Shown here piece after piece: positions 16,643 to 25,833 of a stretch of 64,000 nucleotides of DNA. Every line of letters begins with the position of its first letter. Position 1 is the stretch's first letter. Made by a program: the position numbers and the translations under genes. The stretch lies in contig JBGPTF010000015.1 of the NCBI GenBank assembly GCA_041490445.1, positions 1-64,000 of the forward strand, read 5' to 3'. The DNA is from JBGPTF01 sp041490445 (GTDB lineage: Bacteria; Acidobacteriota; Terriglobia; Acidiferrales; UBA7541). Under the pieces are notes generated by a model that made no database searches, was not told where the DNA came from, and saw only the letters and a list, made by a program, of their open reading frames with translations.

Positions 16643-18112
16643 TCAGCCACGCACCTGCCGGGCAGCCTCGACCGGTTCCTTCGTAGACGGCGAATTCTTC
16701 ACGCGAAATTTCTTGACCAGCGCCTCGATGATCCGTTCCATGCGCACGCCGCGCGAGCCCTTGACGAGCAACAGATCGCCGCGGTCAACCATTCCGGCGA
16801 GAAATGTGGCCGCCTCATCGGAGGTCGCGAAGAACTGTGCTTGCGCCTCAGGCTGGCCGGCAGCGGTGGCTCCGGCGACGAGTTCAGCGGCATCGCCGCG
16901 CACGCCGAGGATCCAGTCGATCTTTTTGGCGGCGGCGTGCTGGCCCGCTTCGCGATGCAGGGCGGGCGAAGTTGGCCCGAGTTCGAGCATTTCGCCCGCA
17001 GCCAGAATGCGGCGGCGGTAGCCGGGCGTGGCGGCGAGCAGGTCTACCATGCGAGCCAGCGCGAGCGGATTCGAGTTGTACGCGTCGTTGATCACGCTGA
17101 ATCCCTCTTCGAACTTCACCAGTTCGCCGCGCATGGCCGTCGGCCGCAATGCCGGAAAAACAATCTGCGCCGCTCCGGTGCCAACTCCCCACTCGCTTGC
17201 CGCGGCGAGGGCTGCCAGAGCGTTCTGCACGTTGTGGCGGCCGGCGAGCGGCAGATCGAGGCGCGTCCGGCCCGCCGGCGCGATGAATTCGAACGCGCAG
17301 CCTTCGGCGCCGCGGTCTTCGATTTCTTCCGCGCGGAATTGCGCGCCGGGAGCGGTGCCGAACTTCAACACACGCCCACGAAAGCCTTCCGCGAAGCGCG
17401 ACACGCGCGCGTCGTCCGCGTTGAGCACGGCGACCGGTTGTTCGCCGCCGAGGCCCTCGATCAGTTCCCGCTTCGCGAGGGCAATCTCGTCCACCGTAGC
17501 AAAGAATTCCAGGTGCACCGGTGCGACATTCGTCACGATGCCGACTTCCGGCTCGCAAATCGCTGCCAGGCGCGCAAGCTCACCGCGGCGCGACATCCCC
17601 AGCTCAACCACGGCCACATCCTCGTTTTCGAGGCGGAACAGCGTGAGCGGCAGGCCGAAGTCGTTGTTCAGGTTCCCTTCCGATTTCAGAACGCGGAACC
17701 GCGCGGCCAGAAGTGCCGCCAGGATTTCCTTGGTGGTCGTCTTCCCGGCCGAGCCGGTGATGGCCGCGACCCGCCGGCCGGGCCGCTCTTCGCGCCAGGC
17801 ACGGCAGACGCTCCGAGCCAGTTGTTGAAGCGCCGCGAGCGTGTCCTCTACCACGAAGAGCCGGTCGCGAATCTCGGCCGGGTAGCTCACCGCCTGGTCC
17901 CGGGCCACCACTCCGGCAGGCGCATCCGCCGCCAGTATGGCCGCCACAAAAGTGTGTCCATCGTGACTCGGCCCGCGTATGGCGAAGAACAATTCCCCAG
18001 GCCGGAGAGTGCGCGAGTCAATCGAGACACCGGCCAGCCGGGCCAGGGGGTCGAGGCCCGCGGGAGGCGAGACACCCAAAGCGCCAGCCACCTGTTGAAC
18101 CGTCCACCGCAT
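16643..18112 (-). CDS. murF: UDP-MurNAc-tripeptide-D-alanyl-D-alanine ligase
   Basis: MurF adds D-Ala-D-Ala to complete the pentapeptide precursor. Motifs in the 489 residues are SIDSRTLRPGELFFAIRG, the ATP loop ITGSAGKTTTKEILAALL, LKSEGNLNNDFGLPLTLFRL, VELGMSRRGELARLA, NDAYNSNPLALARMVDLL and LLVKGSRGVRMERII. A 119-base gap separates it from murE upstream, the longest spacer inside this operon and without a recognisable gene. Confidence 0.97.
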   Translation of the reverse strand: MRWTVQQVAGALGVSPPAGLDPLARLAGVSIDSRTLRPGELFFAIRGPSHDGHTFVAAILAADAPAGVVARDQAVSYPAEIRDRLFVVEDTLAALQQLARSVCRAWREERPGRRVAAITGSAGKTTTKEILAALLAARFRVLKSEGNLNNDFGLPLTLFRLENEDVAVVELGMSRRGELARLAAICEPEVGIVTNVAPVHLEFFATVDEIALAKRELIEGLGGEQPVAVLNADDARVSRFAEGFRGRVLKFGTAPGAQFRAEEIEDRGAEGCAFEFIAPAGRTRLDLPLAGRHNVQNALAALAAASEWGVGTGAAQIVFPALRPTAMRGELVKFEEGFSVINDAYNSNPLALARMVDLLAATPGYRRRILAAGEMLELGPTSPALHREAGQHAAAKKIDWILGVRGDAAELVAGATAAGQPEAQAQFFATSDEAATFLAGMVDRGDLLLVKGSRGVRMERIIEALVKKFRVKNSPSTKEPVEAARQVRG

Positions 18113-18231
18113 CGTCTCTCCAGAGGGCTCGGTGTCACGCCTGGGCGTCAGCCGGTGCGAGAATCGAACCGCTCCTACATCCTCTCTCTAACCCATGTAA
18201 CCACAAGGAGTTTGGCCACACACCCCCGCCC

Positions 18232-19719
18232 CTACGCAGCGGGCTTGCCATAGCCGCGCTGGCGGAGGGCGCGCCGAGCCATTTCCCGGTCATCGAACTC
18301 GAAGGTGCGATCCCGCAGAATCTGGTAGGTCTCATGGCCTTTGCCCGCCAGCAAAACAATGTCGCCCGGATGCGCCTCGTCCATCGCCAGGCCGATCGCC
18401 TTCTCGCGGTCTGGCTCGACAACGTATTTCCCTTTCACTTTCTGCAAGCCCACGACCACGTCGTTGATAATCCGCAGCGGGTCCTCACTGCGCGGATTGT
18501 CGCTCGACAAAATGATCAGGTCGCTCAGACTGCCCGCCGCCTCGCCCATCAGCGGGCGCGTCGAACGGTCGCGCTCGCCGCCCGCGCCAAAGAGCGTGAT
18601 GATCCGGCCGTGGGGATTCAATTCCCGCGCCGTGGAGATCAGGTTGCGCAGGGCGTCGTCGGCATGCGCGTAATCCACGACGACGAGGAACGGCTGGCCT
18701 TCATCAATGCGCTGGAAACGTCCGGGAACGCAATCGAGCTGGCGAATGCCGACTTCGATCGCTTCCCGGGGAATGTTCATGGCGAGCGCGGCACCGATGG
18801 CGGCAAGAATGTTGTACACGTTGATGCGCCCCACGAGCGACGAACGGACTTCGATCGCGCCCGTCGGGGTCTGCGCCGCGAATTCCAGGCCGCCGAAAGA
18901 AAGCGCGAATTTCTTCGTCGTCAGATCCGCGCCGTTTTTCAGTCCGTAGGTAAGCGTGCGCCCGGCCAGCCCGATGAGCTGTGCGCCGTAGGGATCGTCC
19001 GTGTTCACCACGCCGGCGCGAGGCGCGCCCGCGCCGGTGCCTTCAAACAGACGGCGCTTCGCCGCGAAGTAGCCTTCAAAGGTCTTGTGAAAGTTCAGAT
19101 GGTCGCGGGTGAGATTCGTGAACACTGCCGCAGCGAAGCGGCAGCCCCACAGGCGGTCCATCACCAGAGAATGCGAACTGGCCTCGAGGGCGACATGCGT
19201 GCCGCGCGCATCGCGCACTTCGGCGAGCAGTTCCTGAAAATCGAGCGACTCGGGCGTCGTCGTCGCGGCCTTGCGCACTCCCGCGGGCGTGCAGTAGGAA
19301 ATCGTGCCGAACAAACCGGTGCGGTGCCCGGCGGCGCGGCAGATCGAATCGATCAGATAGGCAGTCGTCGTCTTGCCGTTTGTTCCGGTGACCGCAGCAA
19401 GCTCGAGCGCGTCCGCGGGATGGCCGAAAATGTTTGCCGCAGCGATGGCCAGCGCGCGGCGGGCATGCCGCACCTGCGCCCAGACAAGTCCGGCGGGCAA
19501 ATCGGCCGGGGCCGGCTGCTCGCTTGCGATGGCTGCGGCGCCGTTCGCGATAGCGGTGGGCACGAACGCATTGCCGTCCGTTTTCTCTCCGCGCAGGGCG
19601 AAGAACATTCCGCCGGTGCGCACCTTCCGGCTGTCATACGCGAGGGAGGAAATTTCAGATTCCGTCGGACCGGTGATCTGCAGGATTTCGATGCCGGCGA
19701 GTACTTCCCTCAGTTTCAT
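18232..19719 (-). CDS. murE: UDP-MurNAc-tripeptide ligase, predicted meso-DAP adding
   Basis: MurE adds the third stem-peptide residue. The 495 residues show SLAYDSRKVRTGGMFFALRG, the ATP loop GTNGKTTTAYLIDSI, LEASSHSLVMDRLWGCRF and GAGGERDRSTRPLMGEAA. SSDNPRSEDP carries the DNPR motif that in known MurE enzymes recognises meso-diaminopimelate, so A1-gamma-type peptidoglycan is predicted. ATG 19719 gives the usual N-terminus. A GTG at 19782 overlapping the ftsI stop is an alternative adding 21 residues. Confidence 0.96.
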   Translation of the reverse strand: MKLREVLAGIEILQITGPTESEISSLAYDSRKVRTGGMFFALRGEKTDGNAFVPTAIANGAAAIASEQPAPADLPAGLVWAQVRHARRALAIAAANIFGHPADALELAAVTGTNGKTTTAYLIDSICRAAGHRTGLFGTISYCTPAGVRKAATTTPESLDFQELLAEVRDARGTHVALEASSHSLVMDRLWGCRFAAAVFTNLTRDHLNFHKTFEGYFAAKRRLFEGTGAGAPRAGVVNTDDPYGAQLIGLAGRTLTYGLKNGADLTTKKFALSFGGLEFAAQTPTGAIEVRSSLVGRINVYNILAAIGAALAMNIPREAIEVGIRQLDCVPGRFQRIDEGQPFLVVVDYAHADDALRNLISTARELNPHGRIITLFGAGGERDRSTRPLMGEAAGSLSDLIILSSDNPRSEDPLRIINDVVVGLQKVKGKYVVEPDREKAIGLAMDEAHPGDIVLLAGKGHETYQILRDRTFEFDDREMARRALRQRGYGKPAA

Positions 19720-19778
19720 TCCCGCTACAACCAGTATAGCCTTTCGCTCCTCGGCTCTCAAAGGGACGCCCGGCTTCG

Positions 19779-21839
19779 TCACTGGACGCGCCTCTCCCCG
19801 ACTTCACTGGCGGCGGGGAGCAAGCTCACCGATCGCCCGAAGCGAACGGTGATCCGCGTGCCGCGCGGCACTTGCGTCCCGGCAGGGGGACTTTGTTCAA
19901 CAGCAATCCCGGTACCAACGAGCACCGGCGTTAGACCCAGGCGCGAGCACGATTCGGTGACGCTGCGCACCGTCTGACCGGTGAGCTGCGGCACGCTGAT
20001 GCTGCGACCATCGCTGAACGCCACCGTCGGCGCCGGACCCGGCGCAACATCCGGCGACGGTTTCTTCACGTCAACCGTTTCCGCCTGCGCAAACTGGAAG
20101 TCGCTCTCGGATTCGCTCACTTCCGTCTCTTTCCGGTGTCGCGCCGCCCACTGGGCTTCGGGAATAACCGGCAAATCGTGGGGCACGTCGAGGTACGCGA
20201 GCACCTGTTCTGCAATCCGGCGGAACGCAGGCCCTGAAACATCGCCGCCATGGTGCGGCCCCACCGGCGAATCGAGCGTGACCAGGACGGACACCACGGG
20301 ATTGTTGACGGGCGCAAAGCCGACGAACGACGCCACGTATTGCGTGCGCGAGTAACGCCCGGTGGCGGGGTCAATCTTCTGCGCCGTCCCGGACTTCCCT
20401 GCCACGCTGTATCCGTTCAGCGCGGCCTGCCTGCCGGTGCCCTCCAGGATGACGCCTTCCATCATCTGGCGCAGCGTGGCCGCGGTGCGCCCGTCCAGCA
20501 CGTGCTTGCCCTCCGGCGTGCCGGCGAGCTGGACCGCATCGCCGCGGCGGATTTCGCGGACCACCCGCGGGCGATACAGCGTGCCGCCGTTCGCGATCGC
20601 CGAAACGGCGGTGATGATCTGCAGCGAGTTCGCGCTGATCTCCTGACCCATGGCAAGCGAGCCGATGGAGCTTGCGCCCCAGTTTTCCACGCGCCGCACG
20701 ATGCCGCGATTTTCACCGGGCAGCTCGATTCCAGTGGGCTGGCCGAATCCGAGGGCACGAATGTACTGGTAAAACCTGGGCGCGCCGAGGCGCAAAGCGA
20801 TTTTGATCGCGCCCACATCGCTCGAATGCGCCAGAATGCCGGCGACGGTGAGCTGGCCAAACGGATGCCAGTCGTGGATCAGGCGCCCCGCGACGAGGAT
20901 CGAGCCCATCTGGCAATCCACGACTTCTTCCGGGCGCGCCACTCCTTCCGAGATTGCCGCCGCCATCGTGATCAGCTTGAATGTGGAGCCCGGCTCATAC
21001 GCAGCGGTAATGGCGCGGTCCATGTGCGCATCGTCGGGAACGGCGGCAGGCGAATTCAGATCGAAGGTGGGCCAGGAGGCCAGCGCCAGGATGTCTCCGC
21101 TATTCGGGTCCTGCACGATGATGACGCCGGACCGGGCATGCGTCCGCGCAATCGTCGCTGCCAATTCCTTCTCGACGATGTACTGGATGTTTTCATCGAG
21201 CGCCAACACGACATTGGCGCCTTGATCGGCGCCCGGATCGGTGTTTTCGACCCAGCGCTGCCGCCCGTCCGACACCACGAGCATGTGCCCCGGCCGAAAA
21301 CGGATCTCCTTGTCGAGCGAGTACTCGATGCCGGCGATGCCGTGCTCATCCACATCCACGTAGCCGATGACATGAGCCGCGAGACTGTGGTGCGGATAAA
21401 AGCGATGATTCTCTTTCCCCGTGTAAACACCGCGGAGACCCAGCGCATCGATGCGCGCCGCCTGCTCCGGCGTGATCCGGCTCGCGAGGCGGGCGAAGTG
21501 CTTCGAATCCGCCAGCCGCGCTTCGATTTCATCCGGCGACGCGCCGACGACCCGCGAGACGAGTTGCGCCACCATGTGCGTGTCGGAGACATCCGCGGGG
21601 TCGGCATAGGCGGCGTCCATCGCGACGCTCATCGCCAGTTCGTGCCCATTGCGGTCGTACAGGATGCCGCGCTTGGGCGTGACCGGGATCACCCGCTGCT
21701 GCTGCCGTTGCGCGCGGGCGAGATAGTCGCTATAGCGGTAAAGTTGGAGGTAACTCAGGCGAGCCAGCACCGCCACGATCCAGAACGCGGCTGTGGCCAA
21801 CAGCCACAACCAGCGGATGCGGGCGCTGCGCTGCTCCAT
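19779..21839 (-). CDS. ftsI: Division transpeptidase FtsI/PBP3-like with a PASTA domain
   Basis: This class B penicillin-binding protein crosslinks septal peptidoglycan with FtsW. Starting at ATG 21839 (686 residues) it has one membrane segment (about 8-29), a dimerisation region (RVIPVTPKRGILYDRNGHEL) and a transpeptidase domain with the nucleophile in GSTFKLITM and the KTG-type box AGKSGTAQ. The second motif reads HSSDVGAIK, an SSD in place of the usual SxN. A single C-terminal PASTA domain (VPQLTGQTVRSVTE to TVRFG) follows, normally a muropeptide or beta-lactam sensing module. The longer frame to 21902 does not fit the family. Confidence 0.93.
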   Translation of the reverse strand: MEQRSARIRWLWLLATAAFWIVAVLARLSYLQLYRYSDYLARAQRQQQRVIPVTPKRGILYDRNGHELAMSVAMDAAYADPADVSDTHMVAQLVSRVVGASPDEIEARLADSKHFARLASRITPEQAARIDALGLRGVYTGKENHRFYPHHSLAAHVIGYVDVDEHGIAGIEYSLDKEIRFRPGHMLVVSDGRQRWVENTDPGADQGANVVLALDENIQYIVEKELAATIARTHARSGVIIVQDPNSGDILALASWPTFDLNSPAAVPDDAHMDRAITAAYEPGSTFKLITMAAAISEGVARPEEVVDCQMGSILVAGRLIHDWHPFGQLTVAGILAHSSDVGAIKIALRLGAPRFYQYIRALGFGQPTGIELPGENRGIVRRVENWGASSIGSLAMGQEISANSLQIITAVSAIANGGTLYRPRVVREIRRGDAVQLAGTPEGKHVLDGRTAATLRQMMEGVILEGTGRQAALNGYSVAGKSGTAQKIDPATGRYSRTQYVASFVGFAPVNNPVVSVLVTLDSPVGPHHGGDVSGPAFRRIAEQVLAYLDVPHDLPVIPEAQWAARHRKETEVSESESDFQFAQAETVDVKKPSPDVAPGPAPTVAFSDGRSISVPQLTGQTVRSVTESCSRLGLTPVLVGTGIAVEQSPPAGTQVPRGTRITVRFGRSVSLLPAASEVGERRVQ

Positions 21840-21929
21840 GGATTCCAGGGACTCCGGCCGAACCGCATGAGAATCAAGCCCGGCACGACGGCAAGCGCCC
21901 ACCGGGGAATTCGCGCAACTTCCAGCGGG

Positions 21930-22313
21930 TTACGGCCGGGCCGGCTGCGCCACTCGCGCCTGAGCCAGCACTGCCTCGCTGGGCCCCTCGACCGGTGACA
22001 CCTGGCCGGGAACCGGAACCGTCAGTCCCAGCTTGCGTGCGATCGCATCGATGCGGCCGGGCGAGCGGAGGGAGGCGACTTCGACCCGGAGCTCCTGGTT
22101 GAGTTCCGCGGCCTGGTTTCGCCGGGCCTGCAGGTCTTCGAGTTCGTAGCGAAGCTGGATGCACTGAAAATGCTGCCAGGTATAGAGCAGGCCGCACGCC
22201 GCCAGAACGGCGCCGCAGGCCACCCGCCGGCAGCCATCCCGCACGCGATCCGGCGCCACCGGCCGGACCAGCCGCGAGTTGTCGATCCGCTTGATGGTAA
22301 AGAATTCGGTCAT
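21930..22313 (-). CDS. ftsL: FtsL-like division protein
   Basis: This is a 127-residue bitopic protein with a cytoplasmic N-terminus, one membrane span (about residues 31-48) and a coiled coil (LRYELEDLQARRNQAAELNQ), followed by DAIARKLGLTVPVPGQV. That plan and the position between rsmH and ftsI identify FtsL, which bridges FtsQ/FtsB to FtsWI. ATG 22313 overlaps the rsmH stop as ATGA. FtsL diverges strongly in sequence, so context carries much of the call. Confidence 0.85.
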   Translation of the reverse strand: MTEFFTIKRIDNSRLVRPVAPDRVRDGCRRVACGAVLAACGLLYTWQHFQCIQLRYELEDLQARRNQAAELNQELRVEVASLRSPGRIDAIARKLGLTVPVPGQVSPVEGPSEAVLAQARVAQPARP

Positions 22314-23221
22314 GGCCACACGCTCGACGCCGCATCTCCAGCCGGCGCCTTCCTTTCCGCCACGCGCAGCTTGGCGCTTCGCGCGCGGGGATTTGAATGG
22401 ACTTCTTCTTCGGCGGGCTGGATGGGCTTCTTCGTCAGGATGCGCAACTCACCTTGCTGCGACATCCTTTGAAAGGCGCGCTTCACGAGCCGGTCTTCGA
22501 GCGAGTGATAGCTCAGAATGACCCAGCGCCCTTCGGGAGATAAAGTGGCAGGGGTACGAGAAAGAAACTGCCCGAGCTCCTCCGATTCTCGATTCACCGC
22601 TATCCGCAGCGCCAGAAACGTTTTTGTCGCGGGATGCAGTTTCTGCCTTCCCCTTGCTTTTCGTGCCCCTGCCACAACCGTTGCCAGGTGTTCGGTGTCG
22701 CGAATGGGCCGCGCACGAACAATGGCCCTGGCGATCCTGCGTGAATCCCTCTCCTCCGCATTCCGGTAGAGGAGATCGGCCAGATCCTTTTCCGGCCAGT
22801 GGTTCACAATCTCTGCGGCGGTCAGCGGCTCATCCGGCCCCATGCGCATGTCGAGGGGGCCAGCCCAGCGAAACGAGAAGCCGCGCTCGGCGCTATCGAG
22901 CTGGAGGCTCGAAACGCCCAGGTCGGCAACGACGCCGTTCGCGGGCGGCAGTTGCATGTCGCGGGCGACTTCGTCGATCCTCGAAAAACTCGCTTGCACC
23001 AGAGTCACCTGCCGGTCGAATTCTTTCAGCCGTTCCCGCGCGATTTCGAGCGCTTGCGGGTCACGGTCGATTCCCAACAGCCGCCCGGTGGTCAATCGCC
23101 GGGCAATTTCCAGGCTGTATCCCCCCGTACCCACCGTCGCGTCGATGTACATTCCCGCCGGCTCAATCCGCAGCCACCGCATCACTTCTTCCAGCAGAAC
23201 CGGCGTATGCAACGCGATCAA
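22310..23221 (-). CDS. rsmH: 16S rRNA (cytosine-1402-N4) methyltransferase
   Basis: RsmH (MraW) methylates C1402 in the decoding centre of 16S rRNA. The 303 residues start HTPVLLEEVMRWL and carry the SAM-binding loop IDATVGTGGYSLEIARRL, VVADLGVSSLQLDSAERGFS, LDMRMGPDEPLTAAEIVNHW and WVILSYHSLEDRLVKRAFQ. It sits 3 bases after mraZ. Confidence 0.97.
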   Translation of the reverse strand: MIALHTPVLLEEVMRWLRIEPAGMYIDATVGTGGYSLEIARRLTTGRLLGIDRDPQALEIARERLKEFDRQVTLVQASFSRIDEVARDMQLPPANGVVADLGVSSLQLDSAERGFSFRWAGPLDMRMGPDEPLTAAEIVNHWPEKDLADLLYRNAEERDSRRIARAIVRARPIRDTEHLATVVAGARKARGRQKLHPATKTFLALRIAVNRESEELGQFLSRTPATLSPEGRWVILSYHSLEDRLVKRAFQRMSQQGELRILTKKPIQPAEEEVHSNPRARSAKLRVAERKAPAGDAASSVWP

Positions 23222-23224
23222 ACT

Positions 23225-23662
23225 TTAGATGCCCAGACCGTCCAGCGCCTGCTCGTCACCCGTCGTGATCGGGTTGTTCTTCATGTGCTCGAGGAAGCGG
23301 GCGTGATTCCAGACCTGCAAGTAGGTCAGCTGCCCCATGACGTCCACCTCGCCCTTCATGCCGGCCGCTTCGCGGAGCACCGTAGGAATCAGCAAGCGTC
23401 CCTGCCCGTCCAGCTCGACCACCTGACCGTAGTAATTCGCGCGCGTCAGAAACTTCTGTTTGGCGAGGTTGTGTGAGGAAAGCTTGGCGAGCCGCTTCTC
23501 GATCTCGGCCCAGGCCTTCATCGGGTATATGCGAGCGTAGTCGCCGTTCTCGCTGGTCACGTAGAACTGCTTGCCGGACTGGCGCAGTGCGGCAAGGAAA
23601 TCGGCCGGGATTTTCACCCTGCCCTTTTCGTCCACTGTGGCCGGATAGTTGCCCCGCAGCAT
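23225..23662 (-). CDS. mraZ: Transcriptional regulator MraZ
   Basis: MraZ is a ring-forming AbrB-fold DNA-binding protein that represses the dcw operon in bacteria studied so far. The 145 residues hold two SpoVT/AbrB half-domains, MLRGNYPATVDEKGRVKIPA and ELDGQGRLLIPTVLREAAG, each with the DxxGR core. It is the first gene of the operon, and three boxes of the type MraZ binds lie 54 bases upstream of its start (23716-23741), so autoregulation is expected. Confidence 0.96.
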   Translation of the reverse strand: MLRGNYPATVDEKGRVKIPADFLAALRQSGKQFYVTSENGDYARIYPMKAWAEIEKRLAKLSSHNLAKQKFLTRANYYGQVVELDGQGRLLIPTVLREAAGMKGEVDVMGQLTYLQVWNHARFLEHMKNNPITTGDEQALDGLGI

Positions 23663-23715
23663 TTCGCCCGCCGATCCGCTCGACTGATGCGCCTGACCTC
23701 ACTACCACCGCCTGA

Positions 23716-23741
23716 CACTTTCTACCACTTTCACCCACTTT
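23716..23741 (-). promoter_or_regulatory. Three direct MraZ boxes (AAAGTG, 10-bp period)
   Basis: On the minus strand AAAGTG occurs three times at 23736-23741, 23726-23731 and 23716-23721, exactly one helical turn apart. This matches the AAAGTG-N4 repeats described as MraZ operators in mollicutes and is consistent with tandem boxes elsewhere. The boxes lie directly after the predicted -10, where a bound MraZ ring would block the polymerase. Confidence 0.88.
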
Positions 23742-23749
23742 GGTCCCCG

Positions 23750-23777
23750 ATTGTAGGCAGCCGCGCACGCTTGTCAA
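23750..23777 (-). promoter_or_regulatory. dcw operon promoter (TTGACA-16-TACAAT)
   Basis: On the minus strand TTGACA (23777-23772) is followed after 16 bases by TACAAT (23755-23750). The expected transcript start is near 23743, just at the edge of the MraZ boxes. No other promoter of this quality is visible before mraZ. The intergenic stretch 23778-23976 beyond it shows no gene. Confidence 0.75.
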
Positions 23778-23976
23778 GAAGAAACCGCATCCAAAGCAAA
23801 AAAAGTTGTGGAAAGCAACGGGCGGAACTCGTTGCGGCGGGGCCGAAAAGCACTATATGTAGTGCTGGCGGCCGTGAACGGAAACGAGGGCTAGGCCCGC
23901 GTTTCCCGCGAAAAGAACTCCGGATGTTCTGTAAGGGTTAACAACGGGGGTGTGCTGTGGCGATGCAAACGGGAGA

Positions 23977-24579
23977 TTAAGGCTCGCCCGCGCCAATTCG
24001 CAGGTTGCTGAGGTCGCGCAGGACCTGCTGCTCGCGGGGGTCGAGCCCGTGGAGGAATGCGGGATCACTGAGACGCGACTGGCGTTCTGCTTCGCTCAAG
24101 CCGCGGAGCTCGCGCAGGCGATCTCGAATCACCTGCTTGCGGCCCTGGGGCAATTCTTGCCACCGTGGCAGCAGTTGCGTGCGGACATATTCGCGCTGCT
24201 CGGGCGACATCTGTTCCAGGATGCGATCACGATCGCGCAATTCGTTCCTCTGCTCGGGCGTCATCCTGTTCCACCGCTGCAGATTCTGGCGAATCTGCGC
24301 CTGGCGATCCGGTGGAAGGTCCTGGAAGCGCGCATTGTTCCGCATGAATCGTTCTTGTTCTTCCGGGGACATCTCGCGAAGCCTTCCGACCCATTTGGGT
24401 GGCAGGCCCGCCAGATTCTGCTGCCGTTGCGCTGGCCGCTGCTCTGACCGGGGCGGCGGTCCGGGCCGCTGCCCGCGGGACCGTCCCATGCGCCGCTGCG
24501 CCGAAGAAGCCGACGCCGCGAAACCAGCGAGGAGCAACAGGGCGACCGCGCCGGCGAATTGGAGTTTGGACAGGTTCAC
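23977..24579 (-). CDS. Exported DUF3106-type protein
   Basis: The protein has 200 residues with a signal peptide (cleavage near ASA-SSAQ, residue 26). A proline, arginine and glutamine-rich region follows, then repeated short helices with the rhythm LPPKWVGRLREMSPEEQERF, LPPDRQAQIRQNLQRWNRM and MSPEQREYVRTQLLPRWQEL. These approximately 20-residue helix repeats are typical of DUF3106. It follows the ECF sigma/anti-sigma pair without a gap (anti-sigma stop next to its start) and is probably secreted under their control. It may act as a periplasmic sensor of the CpxP/RseP-like kind; that role is inference. Confidence 0.75.
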   Translation of the reverse strand: MNLSKLQFAGAVALLLLAGFAASASSAQRRMGRSRGQRPGPPPRSEQRPAQRQQNLAGLPPKWVGRLREMSPEEQERFMRNNARFQDLPPDRQAQIRQNLQRWNRMTPEQRNELRDRDRILEQMSPEQREYVRTQLLPRWQELPQGRKQVIRDRLRELRGLSEAERQSRLSDPAFLHGLDPREQQVLRDLSNLRIGAGEP

Positions 24580-25077
24580 CTACATCTCCCGGTTCGTTTG
24601 CGTTTGCGCCGGAACCTGTGCGGGATGAGCCGGAGGAAGTTCGGAAAGCGCATCGAGGCTGCTGACCACGTCGAGATCTTCCAGCACCCGCAGGTCCTTG
24701 ATCATTTGGAATTCCTGTTCGCTTTGAGGCGCCACAGCCAGTTGGTCCCCATTGGCGCGCGGGCGCGATGAAACCCACACGGACATCAATGCCAGCATCG
24801 TGACCGCAAACGCCAGCCGCGGGGAGGGCATGAGCCAGCCCCACAGCCGCGGGCGCGGCTCCGCGGCGATGCGTTGCCGCAGACGCGCGTCGAATCCGAG
24901 GGAAGGTTCGAGCACGGGCGCTTCACCCAGAACATCCCAGAGCCTGCGAAACTCTTCGGTGCGGAGGCGGCAAGCCGCACAGGCGGCGAGATGTGTTTCC
25001 ATGTCGCGGCGCTCGGCGGCATTCGCCCGCCCGTCCAGATACGCAATCAGCTGATTGGAAATCCGCTCGCAATTCAT
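24580..25077 (-). CDS. Membrane anti-sigma factor with zinc-finger domain
   Basis: The protein has 165 residues. The N-terminal MNCERISNQLIAYLDG and METHLAACAACRLRTEEF form the HxxxCxxC anti-sigma zinc finger. A single membrane segment (about residues 89-104, LAFAVTMLALMSVWVS) separates it from a periplasmic tail. The start ATG 25077 overlaps the sigma factor stop by 4 bases, so the two proteins are translated together, as usual for an ECF sigma factor and its inhibitor. Confidence 0.88.
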   Translation of the reverse strand: MNCERISNQLIAYLDGRANAAERRDMETHLAACAACRLRTEEFRRLWDVLGEAPVLEPSLGFDARLRQRIAAEPRPRLWGWLMPSPRLAFAVTMLALMSVWVSSRPRANGDQLAVAPQSEQEFQMIKDLRVLEDLDVVSSLDALSELPPAHPAQVPAQTQTNREM

Positions 25078-25700
25078 GGCTTCCTTCCTTCCCTGACCGG
25101 CAGGGCCACCGGCGATTCCGCTGCGCCCGGAGCGCCCACCAGTGGGGCCAACTGCACCCGCAACGTCTCGTAGGCCCGGAAGAGCAGCGACTTTAACGCG
25201 CTTTCCGAGCAATCGAGAATGCGGGCGATGTCGGCGTAGTCCATCTCCTGATACTTGTGCAACAAAACTGCGACGCGCTGTTTTTCCGGGAGCGCCATCA
25301 CGGCGCGGCGGATCAACTCCGCGCGATCCCGCTCGATCATTCGCTCATCCGCGCCAGGCGCGCGTGCCGGCAACTCCAGGACGGGCTCATCGTCTTCGCC
25401 GGTCGCGTCGAGCGAGACTTCCATCCGCTGATAGCGCCCGTCGCGCAGCGCGTTCAACGCCAGGTTGGTGGCGATCCGGAAGAGCCACGTCGTGAATTTC
25501 GCGCTGGCTTCGTATTTCTTTCGCGCGCGGTATACGCGCAGGAAAACTTCCTGCGCCAGGTCTTCCGCCGCCGCCGTGTCGCGCACCATGCGGTGGAGGA
25601 AATTGACCAGCGGAGTCTGATACTTCCGGAGCAAAAGCTCGAAGGACGCGTTGTCCCCAGCCTTTACGTCCAGCATCAGTTGGACGTCCGACCTGGCCAT
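25074..25700 (-). CDS. ECF RNA polymerase sigma factor
   Basis: The protein has 208 residues with region 2 (FELLLRKYQTPLVNFLHRMV, DLAQEVFLRVYRARKKY, FTTWLFRIATNLALNALRD) and region 4 (LPEKQRVAVLLHKYQEMDYA, ILDCSESALKSLLFRAYETL). This is the two-domain layout of extracytoplasmic-function sigma factors of the RpoE/SigW type. ATG 25700 is preferred to a GTG three codons upstream. The target regulon is not visible; the downstream anti-sigma factor and DUF3106 gene are the likely partners. Confidence 0.93.
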   Translation of the reverse strand: MARSDVQLMLDVKAGDNASFELLLRKYQTPLVNFLHRMVRDTAAAEDLAQEVFLRVYRARKKYEASAKFTTWLFRIATNLALNALRDGRYQRMEVSLDATGEDDEPVLELPARAPGADERMIERDRAELIRRAVMALPEKQRVAVLLHKYQEMDYADIARILDCSESALKSLLFRAYETLRVQLAPLVGAPGAAESPVALPVREGRKP

Positions 25701-25833
25701 GACACCCACATTCTATCTAACACATGGCGCAACAGAAAGTTGCGGCGACTGTCCTGTTCCCCGGGCAGCAAGGAACGGCCCGCCCGAAGTGCGCGAGCTC
25801 TGGCGCCTGCCCGGGAGGAGGGACGGGCAAGAC

